A DNA stretch of 64,000 nucleotides, from assembly GCA_938743325.2 (NCBI GenBank), contig OW568894.1:248001-312000 (forward strand), read 5' to 3'. How positions within the stretch are numbered: the stretch's first letter is position 1; every line of letters starts with the position of its first letter. The position numbers were made by a program, and so were the translations under genes. This document shows positions 9,793 to 20,400 of the stretch, in pieces. This stretch comes from Pycnococcus provasolii (taxonomy: Eukaryota; Chlorophyta; Pseudoscourfieldiophyceae; Pseudoscourfieldiales; Pycnococcaceae). Under the pieces are notes generated by a model. It was not told where the DNA came from, searched no databases, and was given only the letters and a program-made list of their open reading frames with translations.

Positions 9793-10878
9793 TCAGGACC
9801 ACCAGTGGACGTCCTTACCGCTCACCTCGCTGCTCTGGAACGTGTACGCCGCCGTCCGTGCGTCGTCACCGGCGTCACCGTAATTAGAGTCAGTCAGCCA
9901 CGCGTGCAAGCTTCTGATTGTGCTGCGCGCGTCGTGCCGTTCGTCTAACAAAAACCTCTCGGCCCATTCAGGGAGCCTCTCGTCAGCGCCGACCAAAAGA
10001 CGCAACAGCGAAATAGCCAGACTCAGGCGATCCGCGCGACGAGCGAGCACATCGCACGCGTCGCCGGGGGAACCTGCAAGCACCAAAAACGCCGCGGCGA
10101 GCTCGTAGCGCTGCTTCGACATAAGAGCGAGCGCGTTCTTCGATGCGGCGTCGCGATCAGACTCGTTGTTTGCAAAGTCGCGCGTCATAAGAAATGTTCC
10201 CACCGCCTTGTTTCCCGTCGCCTTATACAGCCCGCCGAGAATCTTGTGCTTGCCCAGCGCGACGTATAGCAGCGCGCACTTCTCCGGGTCCTTGGACGAG
10301 GCAAACGCCTGCTTCGCCGCCGTCTCGCAAACAGCAACGAGCTTCGCCCGCGGCGCCCACTCGCCGAGCCGTAGGCGTTCGAGCATAGTTGCGCCGTCGC
10401 CGTCGCCGTCGACGAGCACGTCCATAAGCGCGACGATGCTCGACGATCTCCGCGCGATGCTCGCTTCCTTCGGAGTGATCCTGCGCGAGCTTTCTGTCGG
10501 GCTGCACGCCCGCGCGCGAACGCTGACGTGCACGAATCTCGCGTGTTCGTCGAGCTGTGTGTTCGGCTGTTCTCCGTCGATGGCGAACGTGATGAGTCGT
10601 CCATACGCCACTGCTAGTCCAGCCGCCACGGAGTCGGAAGGCGGGCACCGCATAGCTATTAGGTCAATCATCTCGAGTCCCTCTGAGGAGTCGAGCGGCA
10701 GATCTTGCGCGGGCGGTGTGTCAAGCAAGGGCGCGCGTGCTTGCTCTGAGAACGTCGCTGTCCATTCCGTCGACGCGTTGAGTCTTGCTTGCATGAGTCT
10801 GAGTGCGAGTCGCGGGAATATGAGGTCGCGCATGAAGAGCGACTCCAGCACGTACGCGGGGGTCCAAGGAGGCGCCAT
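9793..10878 (-). CDS. Rav1p/DMXL C-terminal domain protein (RAVE-like)
   Basis: The core matches the Rav1p C-terminal region shared by yeast Rav1 and animal DMXL/rabconnectin-3, which assemble and regulate the V-ATPase. Diagnostic blocks are KCALLYVALGKHKILGGLYK, then KNALALMSKQRYELAAAFLVLAG about 40 residues later, then an ACDVLARRADRLSLAISLLR helix pair. The protein is only 361 residues, whereas Rav1 and DMXL exceed 1300 and carry WD40 propellers. The open frame begins at 10932 with a GTG; an in-frame stop lies just before it, and the first ATG is at 10878. A divergent gene begins at 11050, so there is little room for upstream exons. It may be a stand-alone domain or a split protein. Confidence 0.75.
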   Translation of the reverse strand: MAPPWTPAYVLESLFMRDLIFPRLALRLMQARLNASTEWTATFSEQARAPLLDTPPAQDLPLDSSEGLEMIDLIAMRCPPSDSVAAGLAVAYGRLITFAIDGEQPNTQLDEHARFVHVSVRARACSPTESSRRITPKEASIARRSSSIVALMDVLVDGDGDGATMLERLRLGEWAPRAKLVAVCETAAKQAFASSKDPEKCALLYVALGKHKILGGLYKATGNKAVGTFLMTRDFANNESDRDAASKNALALMSKQRYELAAAFLVLAGSPGDACDVLARRADRLSLAISLLRLLVGADERLPEWAERFLLDERHDARSTIRSLHAWLTDSNYGDAGDDARTAAYTFQSSEVSGKDVHWWS

Positions 10879-11049
10879 CACGGAAGGGACGGCGGGAAAA
10901 TGACTCCAAGGAGGCCAAACCCCCGTTGCCACCCCATGTTATCTCCCCTTGCTTGAACTACCTTAGTTATGTAGTTCGCATCGGGACCCGTCATCATCGC
11001 CCAGTTAACTCCCCATTCATTCGCATGTCACAAGTGCTTCATCGCTGAC

Positions 11050-13320
11050 ATGTCTCCGTCGTCACTATTCCACATGGACATCCACGAAACAGCTCAAAGT
11101 CTTGTTACGACGCTTCTCCACCTCCCTCCCTCTTCTGACGCTTCTGATGTGACCGATGTGGTTACACGTGCGGTCATGCACACGATAACGACCAATCAAC
11201 ACATACTCGCAGACGAGCGGCGAGACCTCTTCATCCTTCTATACCTACTCTCGACAGCTCTAGGAACTTGTGTTATCACAACGTCAGTCGTCTGTAAACC
11301 GTTCGCAAAACTCAACCAACAGCAACGAACGAAGCTACTCAGGCGCATGGCCACGTCGCCGTTTCCAACTCAAAGGAAAGCGTTCCTTGCGCTGAAGCGA
11401 CTCATGTGCGGCGTCGCGACGTCTTTCCTAGACAACCAAGGAAGCAACCCACTTGCAAGAAATCTTTACGGCTACCCAGGTAGCTCATGCATCAACAAGC
11501 TCACGCCCGCGCCTAAAGTCACCTTCGCAACGTCGTGGCGCAGAACGTGCGACGTCGTCATCGTGGGAAGCGGCGCAGGAGGAGGCGTCGCGGCTGCTGT
11601 GCTTGCTGAGGCGGGACTTAGCGTCATCGTGCTGGAGAAGGGACCTTACGTGCCTCCGGAATCTATTAACGGCGAGGAGTTCACCGCAATGCACACGATG
11701 TATGAAAAGGGAGGGCTTCTGGTCACGGACGACGGCGCGATTGGAGTTCTCGCGGGCTCAACGATAGGAGGCGGTACCACCATCAACTGGGCGTGCTCGC
11801 TGGTACCACCTGACCGCGTGCGCGACGAGTGGGCAGCGTCACCAATCAATCTCACGCAGTTCAAGTCTCCTGAATTTGATGTCGCCATTAAGGCTGCCCT
11901 AGACTCAATAGGCGCATCTGCCGAGGGCGTAGTGCACAATCCCGCTAACACGGCTCTTCTTACCGGATGCAACGCACTCGCCTACGACGTCAAAACAGCA
12001 CCGCAGAATCTGCGCGACCGAGGCGCGTCGCGAGAGGCGGGATGGACGTGCTTTGGAGACCGGACAGCCAACAAGCAGGGTACACTTGCTGCCTTGCTTC
12101 CACTCGCGGTAAAGCACGGCGCTCAGGTGATTGACAACTGCGCAGTGGACGAGGTGCTGTTCGAAAACCAGAACGGTCGCCGCCGCGCCGTGGGCGTGAA
12201 GTGCCGCGTGGCTGGATGCGAGGACGAGTCGATCATTGTACGCGCTAGCCGTGCAGTCATCATTTCCGCAGGCTCCTTGCATAGCCCTGGCGTTCTGATT
12301 CGATCAGGCGTCGGCGGCCGTCACGTAGGTCGTCATCTACGTCTCCACCCCGTTACGGGTTGTGTGGGCACATTCAGGGATCGCGAAATCAAATGCTACG
12401 AGGGAGCGCCGATGACCACGGTGTGCGAGTCGTTCGCGGCTGGACCGAAGGACGACTATTATGGTGCAAAGATTGAGGTTCCTAGCGCGCATCCGGGGTT
12501 GATGTCTGCTGCACTGGTGTGGCACGGCGGCGAGGAGTTTGCAAAACAGCTTGGAGAAATGAATCACAAGGCACCTTCCATTGTCCTCCAGCGCGATGGT
12601 GGAGACGGCGGTCGCGTGACTCCGCGCAAGGGCAACGGGTTCGTACCCCCTGTTGTGACCTATCGTCTCCGCCGAGAGGACGAGGCGTCGATGATCGACG
12701 CTTTGGAGGCGTCCGCCCGCATTTGGGTCGCGGCAGGTGCCGATGAGGTGATGACGATGCAGAGCTCGGTGCCGCCTCATGTCGTGGGGCCGCGATGGCG
12801 TGGGGTAGCAAAGGAGGGATCGAACCCTCCTTTGGAAGCGTGGCTCCGATCAGTGCGCTCCGCAGGACTTCGTCCAAACGGCGTTTCGATTTTCTCTGCG
12901 CATCAGATGGGTACTTGTCGCATGGGTACAAATGCAAGCCATTCGGTTGTTGACGAAGACGGCGAGGTGTGGGATGCAGATCGTCTGTACGTGATGGATG
13001 CTTCCGTGTTTCCCACCGCCTCTGGTGCGAATCCGATGGTGACGACGATGGCCATTTCACACATGCTCTCGAGTCGCCTCGCGCGTCGGCTGCGAAGTGA
13101 AAACGAGAGATCGTCGACCAAACCCAAGCGTGACGACCGTTACCATCGTACGTTGTGGACTAGTTTCGGCAGTGGTGGCGTCAGCAATACGACCGCCATT
13201 CGCGGCAGTGCCGTCGTTGTATTTTTTTCCGTTGCCGTCGCCGTCGCGTTTGCCACCGGCACCGCTCCCACCATCACGGCATCATGGTCACCTTTACGCG
13301 CCGCTTACAGCAGTCTTTGA
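11050..13320 (+). CDS. Long-chain fatty alcohol oxidase (GMC oxidoreductase)
   Basis: The 756-residue protein is a membrane-bound flavoprotein of the plant/yeast fatty alcohol oxidase family, which oxidises long-chain alcohols to aldehydes and reduces oxygen to hydrogen peroxide. An FAD dinucleotide loop, VVIVGSGAGGGVAAAVLAEA, starts near residue 168. The GMC signature GSTIGGGTTINWACS follows near 238. The C-terminal GMC part has HQMGTCRMG near 618 and MDASVFPTASGANPM near 651, including the catalytic His/Asn region. Hydrophobic segments near 61-80 and 712-732 fit membrane attachment. Length agrees with plant members. The last 45 residues beyond the enzyme domain look like a tail anchor. Confidence 0.92.
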   Translation: MSPSSLFHMDIHETAQSLVTTLLHLPPSSDASDVTDVVTRAVMHTITTNQHILADERRDLFILLYLLSTALGTCVITTSVVCKPFAKLNQQQRTKLLRRMATSPFPTQRKAFLALKRLMCGVATSFLDNQGSNPLARNLYGYPGSSCINKLTPAPKVTFATSWRRTCDVVIVGSGAGGGVAAAVLAEAGLSVIVLEKGPYVPPESINGEEFTAMHTMYEKGGLLVTDDGAIGVLAGSTIGGGTTINWACSLVPPDRVRDEWAASPINLTQFKSPEFDVAIKAALDSIGASAEGVVHNPANTALLTGCNALAYDVKTAPQNLRDRGASREAGWTCFGDRTANKQGTLAALLPLAVKHGAQVIDNCAVDEVLFENQNGRRRAVGVKCRVAGCEDESIIVRASRAVIISAGSLHSPGVLIRSGVGGRHVGRHLRLHPVTGCVGTFRDREIKCYEGAPMTTVCESFAAGPKDDYYGAKIEVPSAHPGLMSAALVWHGGEEFAKQLGEMNHKAPSIVLQRDGGDGGRVTPRKGNGFVPPVVTYRLRREDEASMIDALEASARIWVAAGADEVMTMQSSVPPHVVGPRWRGVAKEGSNPPLEAWLRSVRSAGLRPNGVSIFSAHQMGTCRMGTNASHSVVDEDGEVWDADRLYVMDASVFPTASGANPMVTTMAISHMLSSRLARRLRSENERSSTKPKRDDRYHRTLWTSFGSGGVSNTTAIRGSAVVVFFSVAVAVAFATGTAPTITASWSPLRAAYSSL

Positions 13321-13396
13321 AAACTGTGACCACCACGGACTTTGCGTTTCTGGCGTTTCTCTTGAGTATTTGTATTTGAACTCTTTTTTTACAAAC

Positions 13397-15220
13397 TTAC
13401 AAGTTGAACTCCTCCTCAGCGTTTCTCTGAGCTGACCAAATAGAAAGTTGTTTGTTGTGGCCTTTGTGATCCTCCAAGTACATGCCAGTTGCAAATGGCC
13501 CAAAGCCGATGGTTTGATACCAGGCGTAGTAAGATTCATCGTCAAGCATGCACCGAAACGACTCGAGCGTATCGAGCATCCAAAACTCCAAATCAGTCCC
13601 TGAGGCATCAGCGATCAAGTCACGCACTTTGGAGCCATGCACGCGAGAAGTTTGCCATCTACGCACATAATTGTCTCGATTCGTCGGGAAGACCGTGGTG
13701 AGCTTACCAAGATTGGTGTGGAGGAACATAACCTTGCCATCTGGCGCATACTGCAGCATCGTGTTGCCATACGTCCCTTGATCTGTGCGCACTCCGACGT
13801 GGTCTGGCCCGAATGGAACCAAGCTATACGGTTCACCGAGGCTCTTCATGCTCATTGCAAGAAGCTCCTTGTCGCCGAGCCCCATGTAGTTCACGCTCAG
13901 CGGGTAGAACACCGAGCTGTGCGAGTTCATGAACAGCATGAGCATCAAGCTCTTCCACACGAGGCGTTTGTTGACGAGGACTTGACCACTTTCGTGCGTG
14001 TGGTTCATCGCCGTCGCAGCACCCAGCAAGGTCTGGCAGTCAGGCGAAGAGCTTCCTTTCCAGAAGTCCATCCAAAGCATTGCGCCCGTGCCGCGGAATG
14101 TGCTCGACTCGAAGAGCGTCGCCGGATCTCGGACCACGATGTTGTCCGAGTCGAGCAGGAGCGCCTCCTCGAAACTTGAAAAGATGAGCGCGACGGCCTT
14201 GTACTCGAAGTGTCGGAGTGGAACAGTTTTGGTGAACTCGTCGAACGTGCGAACCGTCACGCCGAGATCCATGAGAAGTTTTTTCTCCGCGCAAGTCCCT
14301 GGCACCTCGCTACTGGGAATCCACACCTCGATCGGAAGTTGGCTCTTCGCGCGCTTTATCGCATGCAAGGCGACCCACATAGGCACCGCGTACTGGCCGC
14401 TTCCACCTACAATTACAATTCCACGGCCGCGAAACACTCCTGGTGACGGAGTAGGCGGTGCGTCGAAGTAGGTGGTGAACGCGTCGATGCGACTTCGTAC
14501 GTATGCAATCTCCTCGGCAGAAAGTCGTTTGCCTAGTGTGACGTCGTCGTGGTGCTCCTTCCTGACTCCCGGGAATATCGACGTCATATCTGCTCCACGA
14601 GCTCGGAGAAAGGCACGCCACAAAATCATTTGGTCAGCACTCGGCGGTTGCAGCTCAACTGCACACTTTGGCCGTGGCAAGGACGTGTCACACGGCTTCT
14701 GAGGCGACGCGATCACTGCGCCTGTTCGCTTTGCAGCAGAGCAGACGTAATCGCACATGATTGGTTCGTGTTCACAGTCAACAAAGCCTGCAGCGGTGTG
14801 TTTGTCACACAAGCAAAAGCCTGAGCTTCCTCTGCTGCCGTAGCGGCCGCGAAATTGTGGAGGCACGAGCCACCGCCACGGCAAGTACGTGCTTTTTATA
14901 GTGGGTAACCCGTATCTGTAACACCCCATTGTATGCACGAAAGCAATGCTGCTCGCCTTGAACAAGTAGAGGTGCAATAGACCCAAGACTGTGACGGTGG
15001 CACATATGGTCGCCGCGACGATTCTGCATCGTAGCGAGAAGCTTGATAGAACGTTGACTCTGTTTTTGCGTGCCAGATCATCGTCTTCGTACAGGCGCGG
15101 CAGGTTGTCCGTCGACGTTGTGGTCTTTCCTCTGCCCACGAGCGACGAGAAGAACCCGTACGGGTGTCTCGGCGGAGACCGGCGTCGCGCCTTGGTCTTC
15201 GAGGACAAGTGGTGGCGCAT
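13397..15220 (-). CDS. MNN1-like alpha-mannosyltransferase (type II Golgi glycosyltransferase)
   Basis: This 607-residue protein has a basic cytosolic N-terminus, one membrane anchor at residues 66-88, a Cys-rich stem (about 134-186) and a catalytic region from about 265. IVIVGGSGQYAVPMWVALH opens the catalytic domain and EEALLLDSDNIVVRD (DSDN at 357-360) is the metal/nucleotide-sugar DxD motif. The order of motifs matches the putative mannosyltransferase family PF11051 (fungal MNN1, GT71). It probably adds alpha-linked mannose, or another sugar, to glycoproteins in the Golgi. Donor and linkage are not certain. The start is supported by the topology. Confidence 0.82.
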   Translation of the reverse strand: MRHHLSSKTKARRRSPPRHPYGFFSSLVGRGKTTTSTDNLPRLYEDDDLARKNRVNVLSSFSLRCRIVAATICATVTVLGLLHLYLFKASSIAFVHTMGCYRYGLPTIKSTYLPWRWLVPPQFRGRYGSRGSSGFCLCDKHTAAGFVDCEHEPIMCDYVCSAAKRTGAVIASPQKPCDTSLPRPKCAVELQPPSADQMILWRAFLRARGADMTSIFPGVRKEHHDDVTLGKRLSAEEIAYVRSRIDAFTTYFDAPPTPSPGVFRGRGIVIVGGSGQYAVPMWVALHAIKRAKSQLPIEVWIPSSEVPGTCAEKKLLMDLGVTVRTFDEFTKTVPLRHFEYKAVALIFSSFEEALLLDSDNIVVRDPATLFESSTFRGTGAMLWMDFWKGSSSPDCQTLLGAATAMNHTHESGQVLVNKRLVWKSLMLMLFMNSHSSVFYPLSVNYMGLGDKELLAMSMKSLGEPYSLVPFGPDHVGVRTDQGTYGNTMLQYAPDGKVMFLHTNLGKLTTVFPTNRDNYVRRWQTSRVHGSKVRDLIADASGTDLEFWMLDTLESFRCMLDDESYYAWYQTIGFGPFATGMYLEDHKGHNKQLSIWSAQRNAEEEFNL

Positions 15221-15820
15221 ATATACACACTATGTGTAAACAATGCAAGATATAGCAAGGCGTGCGCTTGCTGAGATGGTAATATGACAGTGCGCCGGGC
15301 GATCGGCTGGGGATAAGAAGTCGGATTATGGCAAGGCGAGTGAGCAACGCAGACAGAAAGGCGGTAGGCCTGGTCGGGCTGTCGGGAGGGGGAGGGGAAA
15401 GGGAAAGGGAACCCGGCCTCGAGGGAGCGAGGGAGCGAGGGGGGTGGGCAAATCAGCAGGCGCAAGCTCACAGTGTACTACGCGCACGGCGCACCTAGTC
15501 TATCCATACCACGCGGTACATATGCGGTCTCCGGAGGGAAATGGTAAAAAGTGTACTTCGTAAACTTTTTACTTGTTTACGCGTTGTTCGCGCCAACTCT
15601 GGATGGGGATACCGCTTTTTTTTTAGCTGACGCAACGTATCCTTGCGGAAGGTTGGGTCTATGCGGTATGAATACAGGTACGCCAAACTTGCCGGCCTGG
15701 TCTTGACTTCTCAATGGCGCCGCTAAATATAGGCTGAGTGGTGAATGTGAAAGGTGTGAGTGGGCGCCCGTTCGACGAAGTGAAGTACATTCCACTACTG
15801 AATGAACAATCGGTCTTAGA
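15221..15820. other. Intergenic region
   Basis: No gene is seen in these 600 bases between two minus-strand genes. The left part is the purine-rich promoter side of the glycosyltransferase gene (GGGAAAGGGAAAGG near 15395-15410). The right 110 bases hold a sequence element shared with the 3' end of the DUF1995 gene. Confidence 0.6.
15711..15819 (-). repeat. Diverged repeat at the 3' end of the Sec20 gene (copy 1)
   Basis: The segment contains TGGCGCCGCTAAAT, GAGTGG and CCCGTTCGACGAAGT, in the same order and nearly the same spacing as 51647-51733. Both copies end within a few bases of a stop codon and lie in the 3' flank of a minus-strand gene. Identity is clearly partial. It could be a mobile-element remnant or a conserved 3' processing element. 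Confidence 0.55.
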
Positions 15821-16729
15821 TTACAACTCGTCTCGATATGGCGAGGTTGTGGTGAACGTGGTGGTGGTTGTGGTGGTTGTGGCGGTGGCGAACGTCGTGG
15901 TGGTGGTAAACGTCGTGGTAGTCGCCGTTGGGATGTTCCGCAGACCGAGACGGCGGTAGAGAACGCGGATGCATGTGAGAGCGAAAATTATCACGCCAGC
16001 GAGTACCAGACCAGTCTCAAAGTATCGGCTTCTCTGCAGTTGCGCGAGAAGTGCGCCACCACGGCGCCATAGATTGGCGTGCGCCGAAAACTCGTCGTTT
16101 GCCATAGCTAGGCTTTCGTTCGAAGATCGAAGTGCCGCTTCCGTGACAGCACTCCGTCCCACTTCGCGCTGTAGCACCTCTCTTGCGCGCCGCAGGCTCG
16201 CGGTCGCACCGTCCGCGGCAGAGGTGGCATCTTTCTTGGGTTTTTTGTGTTGAACCGCCTTGGTTTTAGTCGGCTGATCCTCGTTGTTATCGACACTTGC
16301 TATGTTGGCAGGTGCATGTTTCCCCGTGCGTAACGCCGCTTCCCACTCCGCACGCAACGTGTTGAGGTGTTGTCTTCTCGTTTGTGCGTGCGCGTCAAGA
16401 AGTTGTTGTTTCATGTCGTCGTAAGCTTGAGCCGTTTCCTTCAGAAGTCGTTTGAAGTTTCTGGACTCTTCGTTTGCTTGTGCATTTTCTCCGTCGTCGT
16501 TTTCGTCGTCGATGCCGTCGATGTCGTCAACAGCGTTGTCGTCGATGGCCTGTTTGAGTTCGTGTAGGGCATCGCAAGTATGCACGGCTAACGATCGAAT
16601 CGACCTCTGGTCGGTACTAACGAGGTCATGCGAGTTCACGGCTGAGACGAGTTTGTCGAGAGCGATCCGTGAGGAGGCAACCAAAGAGGTCAAGGAGGCG
16701 TCGCCAGAAGGAACAGAAGGACGCGACAT
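15821..16729 (-). CDS. SNARE protein Sec20 (BNIP1-type) with C-terminal RDEL
   Basis: The 302-residue product is a tail-anchored SNARE acting in Golgi-to-ER retrograde transport. Residues 178-235 form the SNARE-like region, starting SLRRAREVLQREVGRS and containing SNESLAMANDEF, which matches Sec20/BNIP1. A single membrane span lies at 239-257. The luminal tail (258-302) is a Thr/Phe run encoded by a GGT-type microsatellite, and ends YRDEL before the stop. Yeast Sec20 ends in HDEL, so the tail is a credible ER-retrieval signal. Residues 60-85 are acidic. The N-terminal half carries helices but no further motif. I am confident in the family. Confidence 0.85.
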   Translation of the reverse strand: MSRPSVPSGDASLTSLVASSRIALDKLVSAVNSHDLVSTDQRSIRSLAVHTCDALHELKQAIDDNAVDDIDGIDDENDDGENAQANEESRNFKRLLKETAQAYDDMKQQLLDAHAQTRRQHLNTLRAEWEAALRTGKHAPANIASVDNNEDQPTKTKAVQHKKPKKDATSAADGATASLRRAREVLQREVGRSAVTEAALRSSNESLAMANDEFSAHANLWRRGGALLAQLQRSRYFETGLVLAGVIIFALTCIRVLYRRLGLRNIPTATTTTFTTTTTFATATTTTTTTTFTTTSPYRDEL

Positions 16730-17416
16730 TCGAAAAGACGAACTAATGGCGTGCGGACAATATTTATTTCACTCTGTTAACAGGTCGCCATCACGATACG
16801 GAATGAGGGAATAATAATGGGGCCCCGAGAGACGAAAAGAGGGGGAGTTGAAAATAGGCAGCCGGAGTTCGGGGATTCGTCCTTGCATAGACTAACATGG
16901 TGGACCAATTTTCTGCCTTTCTACGCAGTACGCCCGGACCTTTTTCCCCCGTTGTCGTTGCCGTTGCCGCTTAAGCCTTAAGCCGACTGACTGTTCCTCC
17001 CGGCGAAGCACTCTGGACTGTCAACTGTGTGAGTTACAATACGGTAGGGTAGTTGTGTGAGCCTCTTCCCCCCCCCGGCAGCCCGGGTGAATCCCCCGAC
17101 TGACCGTCTGACCGGGTCCGCCTTCTCGCAACTGTTGACAACAAGTTCATCGCGCGTGTACATATCTTGTATTGTATCAGGCGCTTTTGGTGTTAATTGT
17201 TGCGCTTATAGGACAGTGAGTTCAGTCGTTGATAAGATACCTGGCTGCCTGGTCTCGTCTGTAAACAATGGTGGTCAAGAAGAACGTGTCTTTGCGTCGG
17301 TGAGTCTCTAGGAGTGAGGTCAACGCAGCAGCAGCGCCGGCCTGTGCCATACCCTTCTCGTGCGTTCGTCTCGTGCGTGAGAAGTGAAAGAAGTTGGTTG
17401 ATTTTGAGAGGGAGGG
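16730..17416. other. Intergenic region between divergent genes
   Basis: I find no gene in these 687 bases. Short open frames are unconvincing. The region should carry the promoters of the Sec20 gene (leftward) and the long repeat-protein gene (rightward). Confidence 0.55.
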
Positions 17417-20400
17417 ATGAAAGAGCGAGCCGTGAAATGGTTAAGTGACGCGCCAGTTGGGTCGCACGCGGAGAGCGACCACTCGGACGATGCAGGAGAC
17501 TCGCCGCCGTCAGCTTCACCATCACCTCGTGGACGCGATCGCAAACGCTCGGCGCGAAAACAAAAAGGCAGCTTACACTCCCATTCAACCGAACAAACAG
17601 AAGTCAGCAGCTTCAAGAGCGTCGCGAACGTGCAGAGCGTACTCGGCATCTTCAAGGCGCGGCGAGTCGCGACGATCGCTCGAAAATCCAAAGCGAGTGC
17701 CTCGGAGATGTCGGTGCTTCTTGCGACGTCCGCGCAGGTGGAGGCGATGGAGGCACATCTATCGGCGCAACGCTTACAAGACGAAGAGGCTAAGAAAGTC
17801 GAGCTTGACAAGATCGCCAAGATAAACAAAGGTAAGCACGGGCTTTGCAGAATGCGCCTTCGCCTTCAGAACTCGAAGTGGATGCGCGCGTTCATGATGC
17901 TCAAGCTGCGGAGCGCGTTCCAACTCGACCAAAGGGACTCGAAACGGCGCAGCGACCGCGACTTCCATCGAATGAGGCAGGGACTTCTCAGCAAGTACGT
18001 GACGCTGCAGACGGAGGACGGGGACGGCCTGGACGGGCTCGACTACCGCCGGCAGGGCAACAAGAAGTTCTACGACTCCGAGGCGCTCGAGCTGCGGCGG
18101 CTGTGCCGTGTCGACGAACGGGTGGCGAACGCCATCAATGGGATGTGGGGTCGCTTTAACGTGCTCGACGATGTCAAGCAGACGATGACGTGCGAGGAGT
18201 ACTGCGCAATGAATTGCGGGCTGCAGCTAGCGCTCGCGAACCCGGACGCTGACGACGACGAGCTCATTCGCGTCTCGGGCGAGGACTGGTTCTCGGACGC
18301 GGACAAGGGATACTTGATCGATCGCACGATGTTCTTCGAGGCGATTTTTGAATTCATGGACATCTGGTGCGACTCTGTGGACCCCGCGCATTACGCGCAG
18401 TTCCTTAAAGACGCCATCGAATTGCTCGAAGAGACCATCGCGCAGAATCGCGCGCGCATCATGGCTGCCGCGAAGAAGAGCACGGAAAAGCTGCTGAATG
18501 GCGACTTCGGCGAGCTCACGGCGGGCATCTACATGGATTCAGACGGCAACTTCTATGACAGACTAGGCCGTAGGATATTCCGTGGCGCGGATGGACGCTG
18601 GTACGACGCCGATGGAAATCTGCTGTACGATGAGAACATGCGCCCGGTCGTCTACTCGAATCTTGGCAAGGATGGCAACGAGCTGGTCACGGATCGTGTT
18701 GTTGGTCACCTCATTCGAACGGCGAGCGGCCGGCTCGTTGACGAATTTGGTAACGTGTACGATGAGTATGGAAACCTCATATGCGACAAGTTCGGATACA
18801 AGTACGGCGAAGGCTTCACGTGTGGCGCAGATGGCACGATCCGCGACAAGTACGGCCGCATTCTGGTCCGCGGTGCGGACGGAAATTGGTATGACGAGAA
18901 TGGGAATCTGATGTACTACGCGGACGGCACCGCCGTGCCATATTCGCATCGTCACGATGGAACAGGATTTGACAAGGATGGAACAAAGTTCCTTGCTCTA
19001 GTAGATGCAGCCAACCTGGCAGGTTTTGTCGTAGGCGAGGATGGCCACATCCGCGACAGGTACGGTCGCATTCTGATTCGCGGCGCGGATGGAAATTGGT
19101 ATGACGAGAACGGGAATCTGCTGTACTACGCTGATGGCACTGATGCAAATGATGCAAATAATGCAAATGATGCAAATGATGCAAATGATGCAAATGATGC
19201 AAATGATGCAAATACAAAACTTAAATTCGGCGATTTGAATTTTGGGATGTCCGAATTTGATGAGCTGCACAAGCCAAAGCACCAGAATATTCTGGACAAA
19301 ATTTCAGGCGAGAAGGGACAGCTGAGCGCTCTTAGCATTCAGGACTTCGACTTAGAGGGAGCCATGGAGACGGAAAGACCTCACGAGCTACTCCCCGTGG
19401 AAGTTGAGATCATGAGCTCGGTCGTTCAGGCCAATAAAACTCGTCACAAAAAATCTGGAAATAAAGCGATGGCAATGAGTTCAGCACATGCCGGTGGCAA
19501 GTACGAACCACCTGCCATTCCGATTCCTCTTGGCGGGCGCAACGCGGCGAATGCGGCAGGCGGAAAATATGAGCCTCCTCCCATTCCTATTCCACTAAGC
19601 AACCGCGCGACGATTGAAGGAGGAGATTCGGCTGCAGCGACCGCGGAACATGTGCCAAAACCACCTACGGAGGCGGCGCCCAAAAGCAAGAGACCAGGCA
19701 AGGCTTCTGGGCGGCAAGAGAAGACTCGAGATGCGGTGGGGAAGCCGAATGTCGCTGAGCATCAACGCGTGAAGAAGCCTGCAAAAGGTCGTCCAGCCGC
19801 ACTGCCACGCCGTCAAGCGAATGCGATTGTCAGTTCGCAGCCTGGGGCATCTCAGCCTGCCGAGGAGGCTGGATTTGTGGTCGGCATGGGTGGTGCCAGC
19901 CAAGCGCCGATGGCGTCCCCTGTTCTGCCCTCCATCGGAAAGAGTGTTGAAAGAGGGGGTGGATCGGAAAAGGAGCGAAACTTTTCCCCCACCTCGAAGG
20001 CCACCTCATCTATGTCAGCACCATCCCCACGCCCCATCCATCCGCCTCGGCGCAAGCCGGGTGTTCTTACGGAGACGAACAAGCCGTCTGCGGCCAATCG
20101 CAAGGTTGCGAAGAGTTCTGCGAACAAACCCGTTGCTGGCAAAGCAAGTGCTCCCAAACCGATCATAGATGAGCCATCGAAAGCAAGTGCTCCCAAACCG
20201 ATCATAGATGAGCCATCGAAGCCACCTGAAGCGATTCAGTTTGACAAAGGGTCTGGATTGGTTGAGATGGATTACGACGACCTGATGAAAGCTTCTGCCC
20301 CTGTGTCCAAGATTAATAACGCTAAGCCGCCACCAAAGATGCAGCAGGCCGATACAAGCGTGGACGCATCAGCCAAGTACGAACCGCCGCCCGTGGAGAT

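Noticed and set aside
15721-15800. tRNA-like A box (GGCTGAGTGG) and B-box-like GTTCGACG, suggesting a SINE
   Set aside because: The spacing and flanking stems do not fit a tRNA and the second copy lacks the same boxes, so I kept only the neutral description of a repeat.
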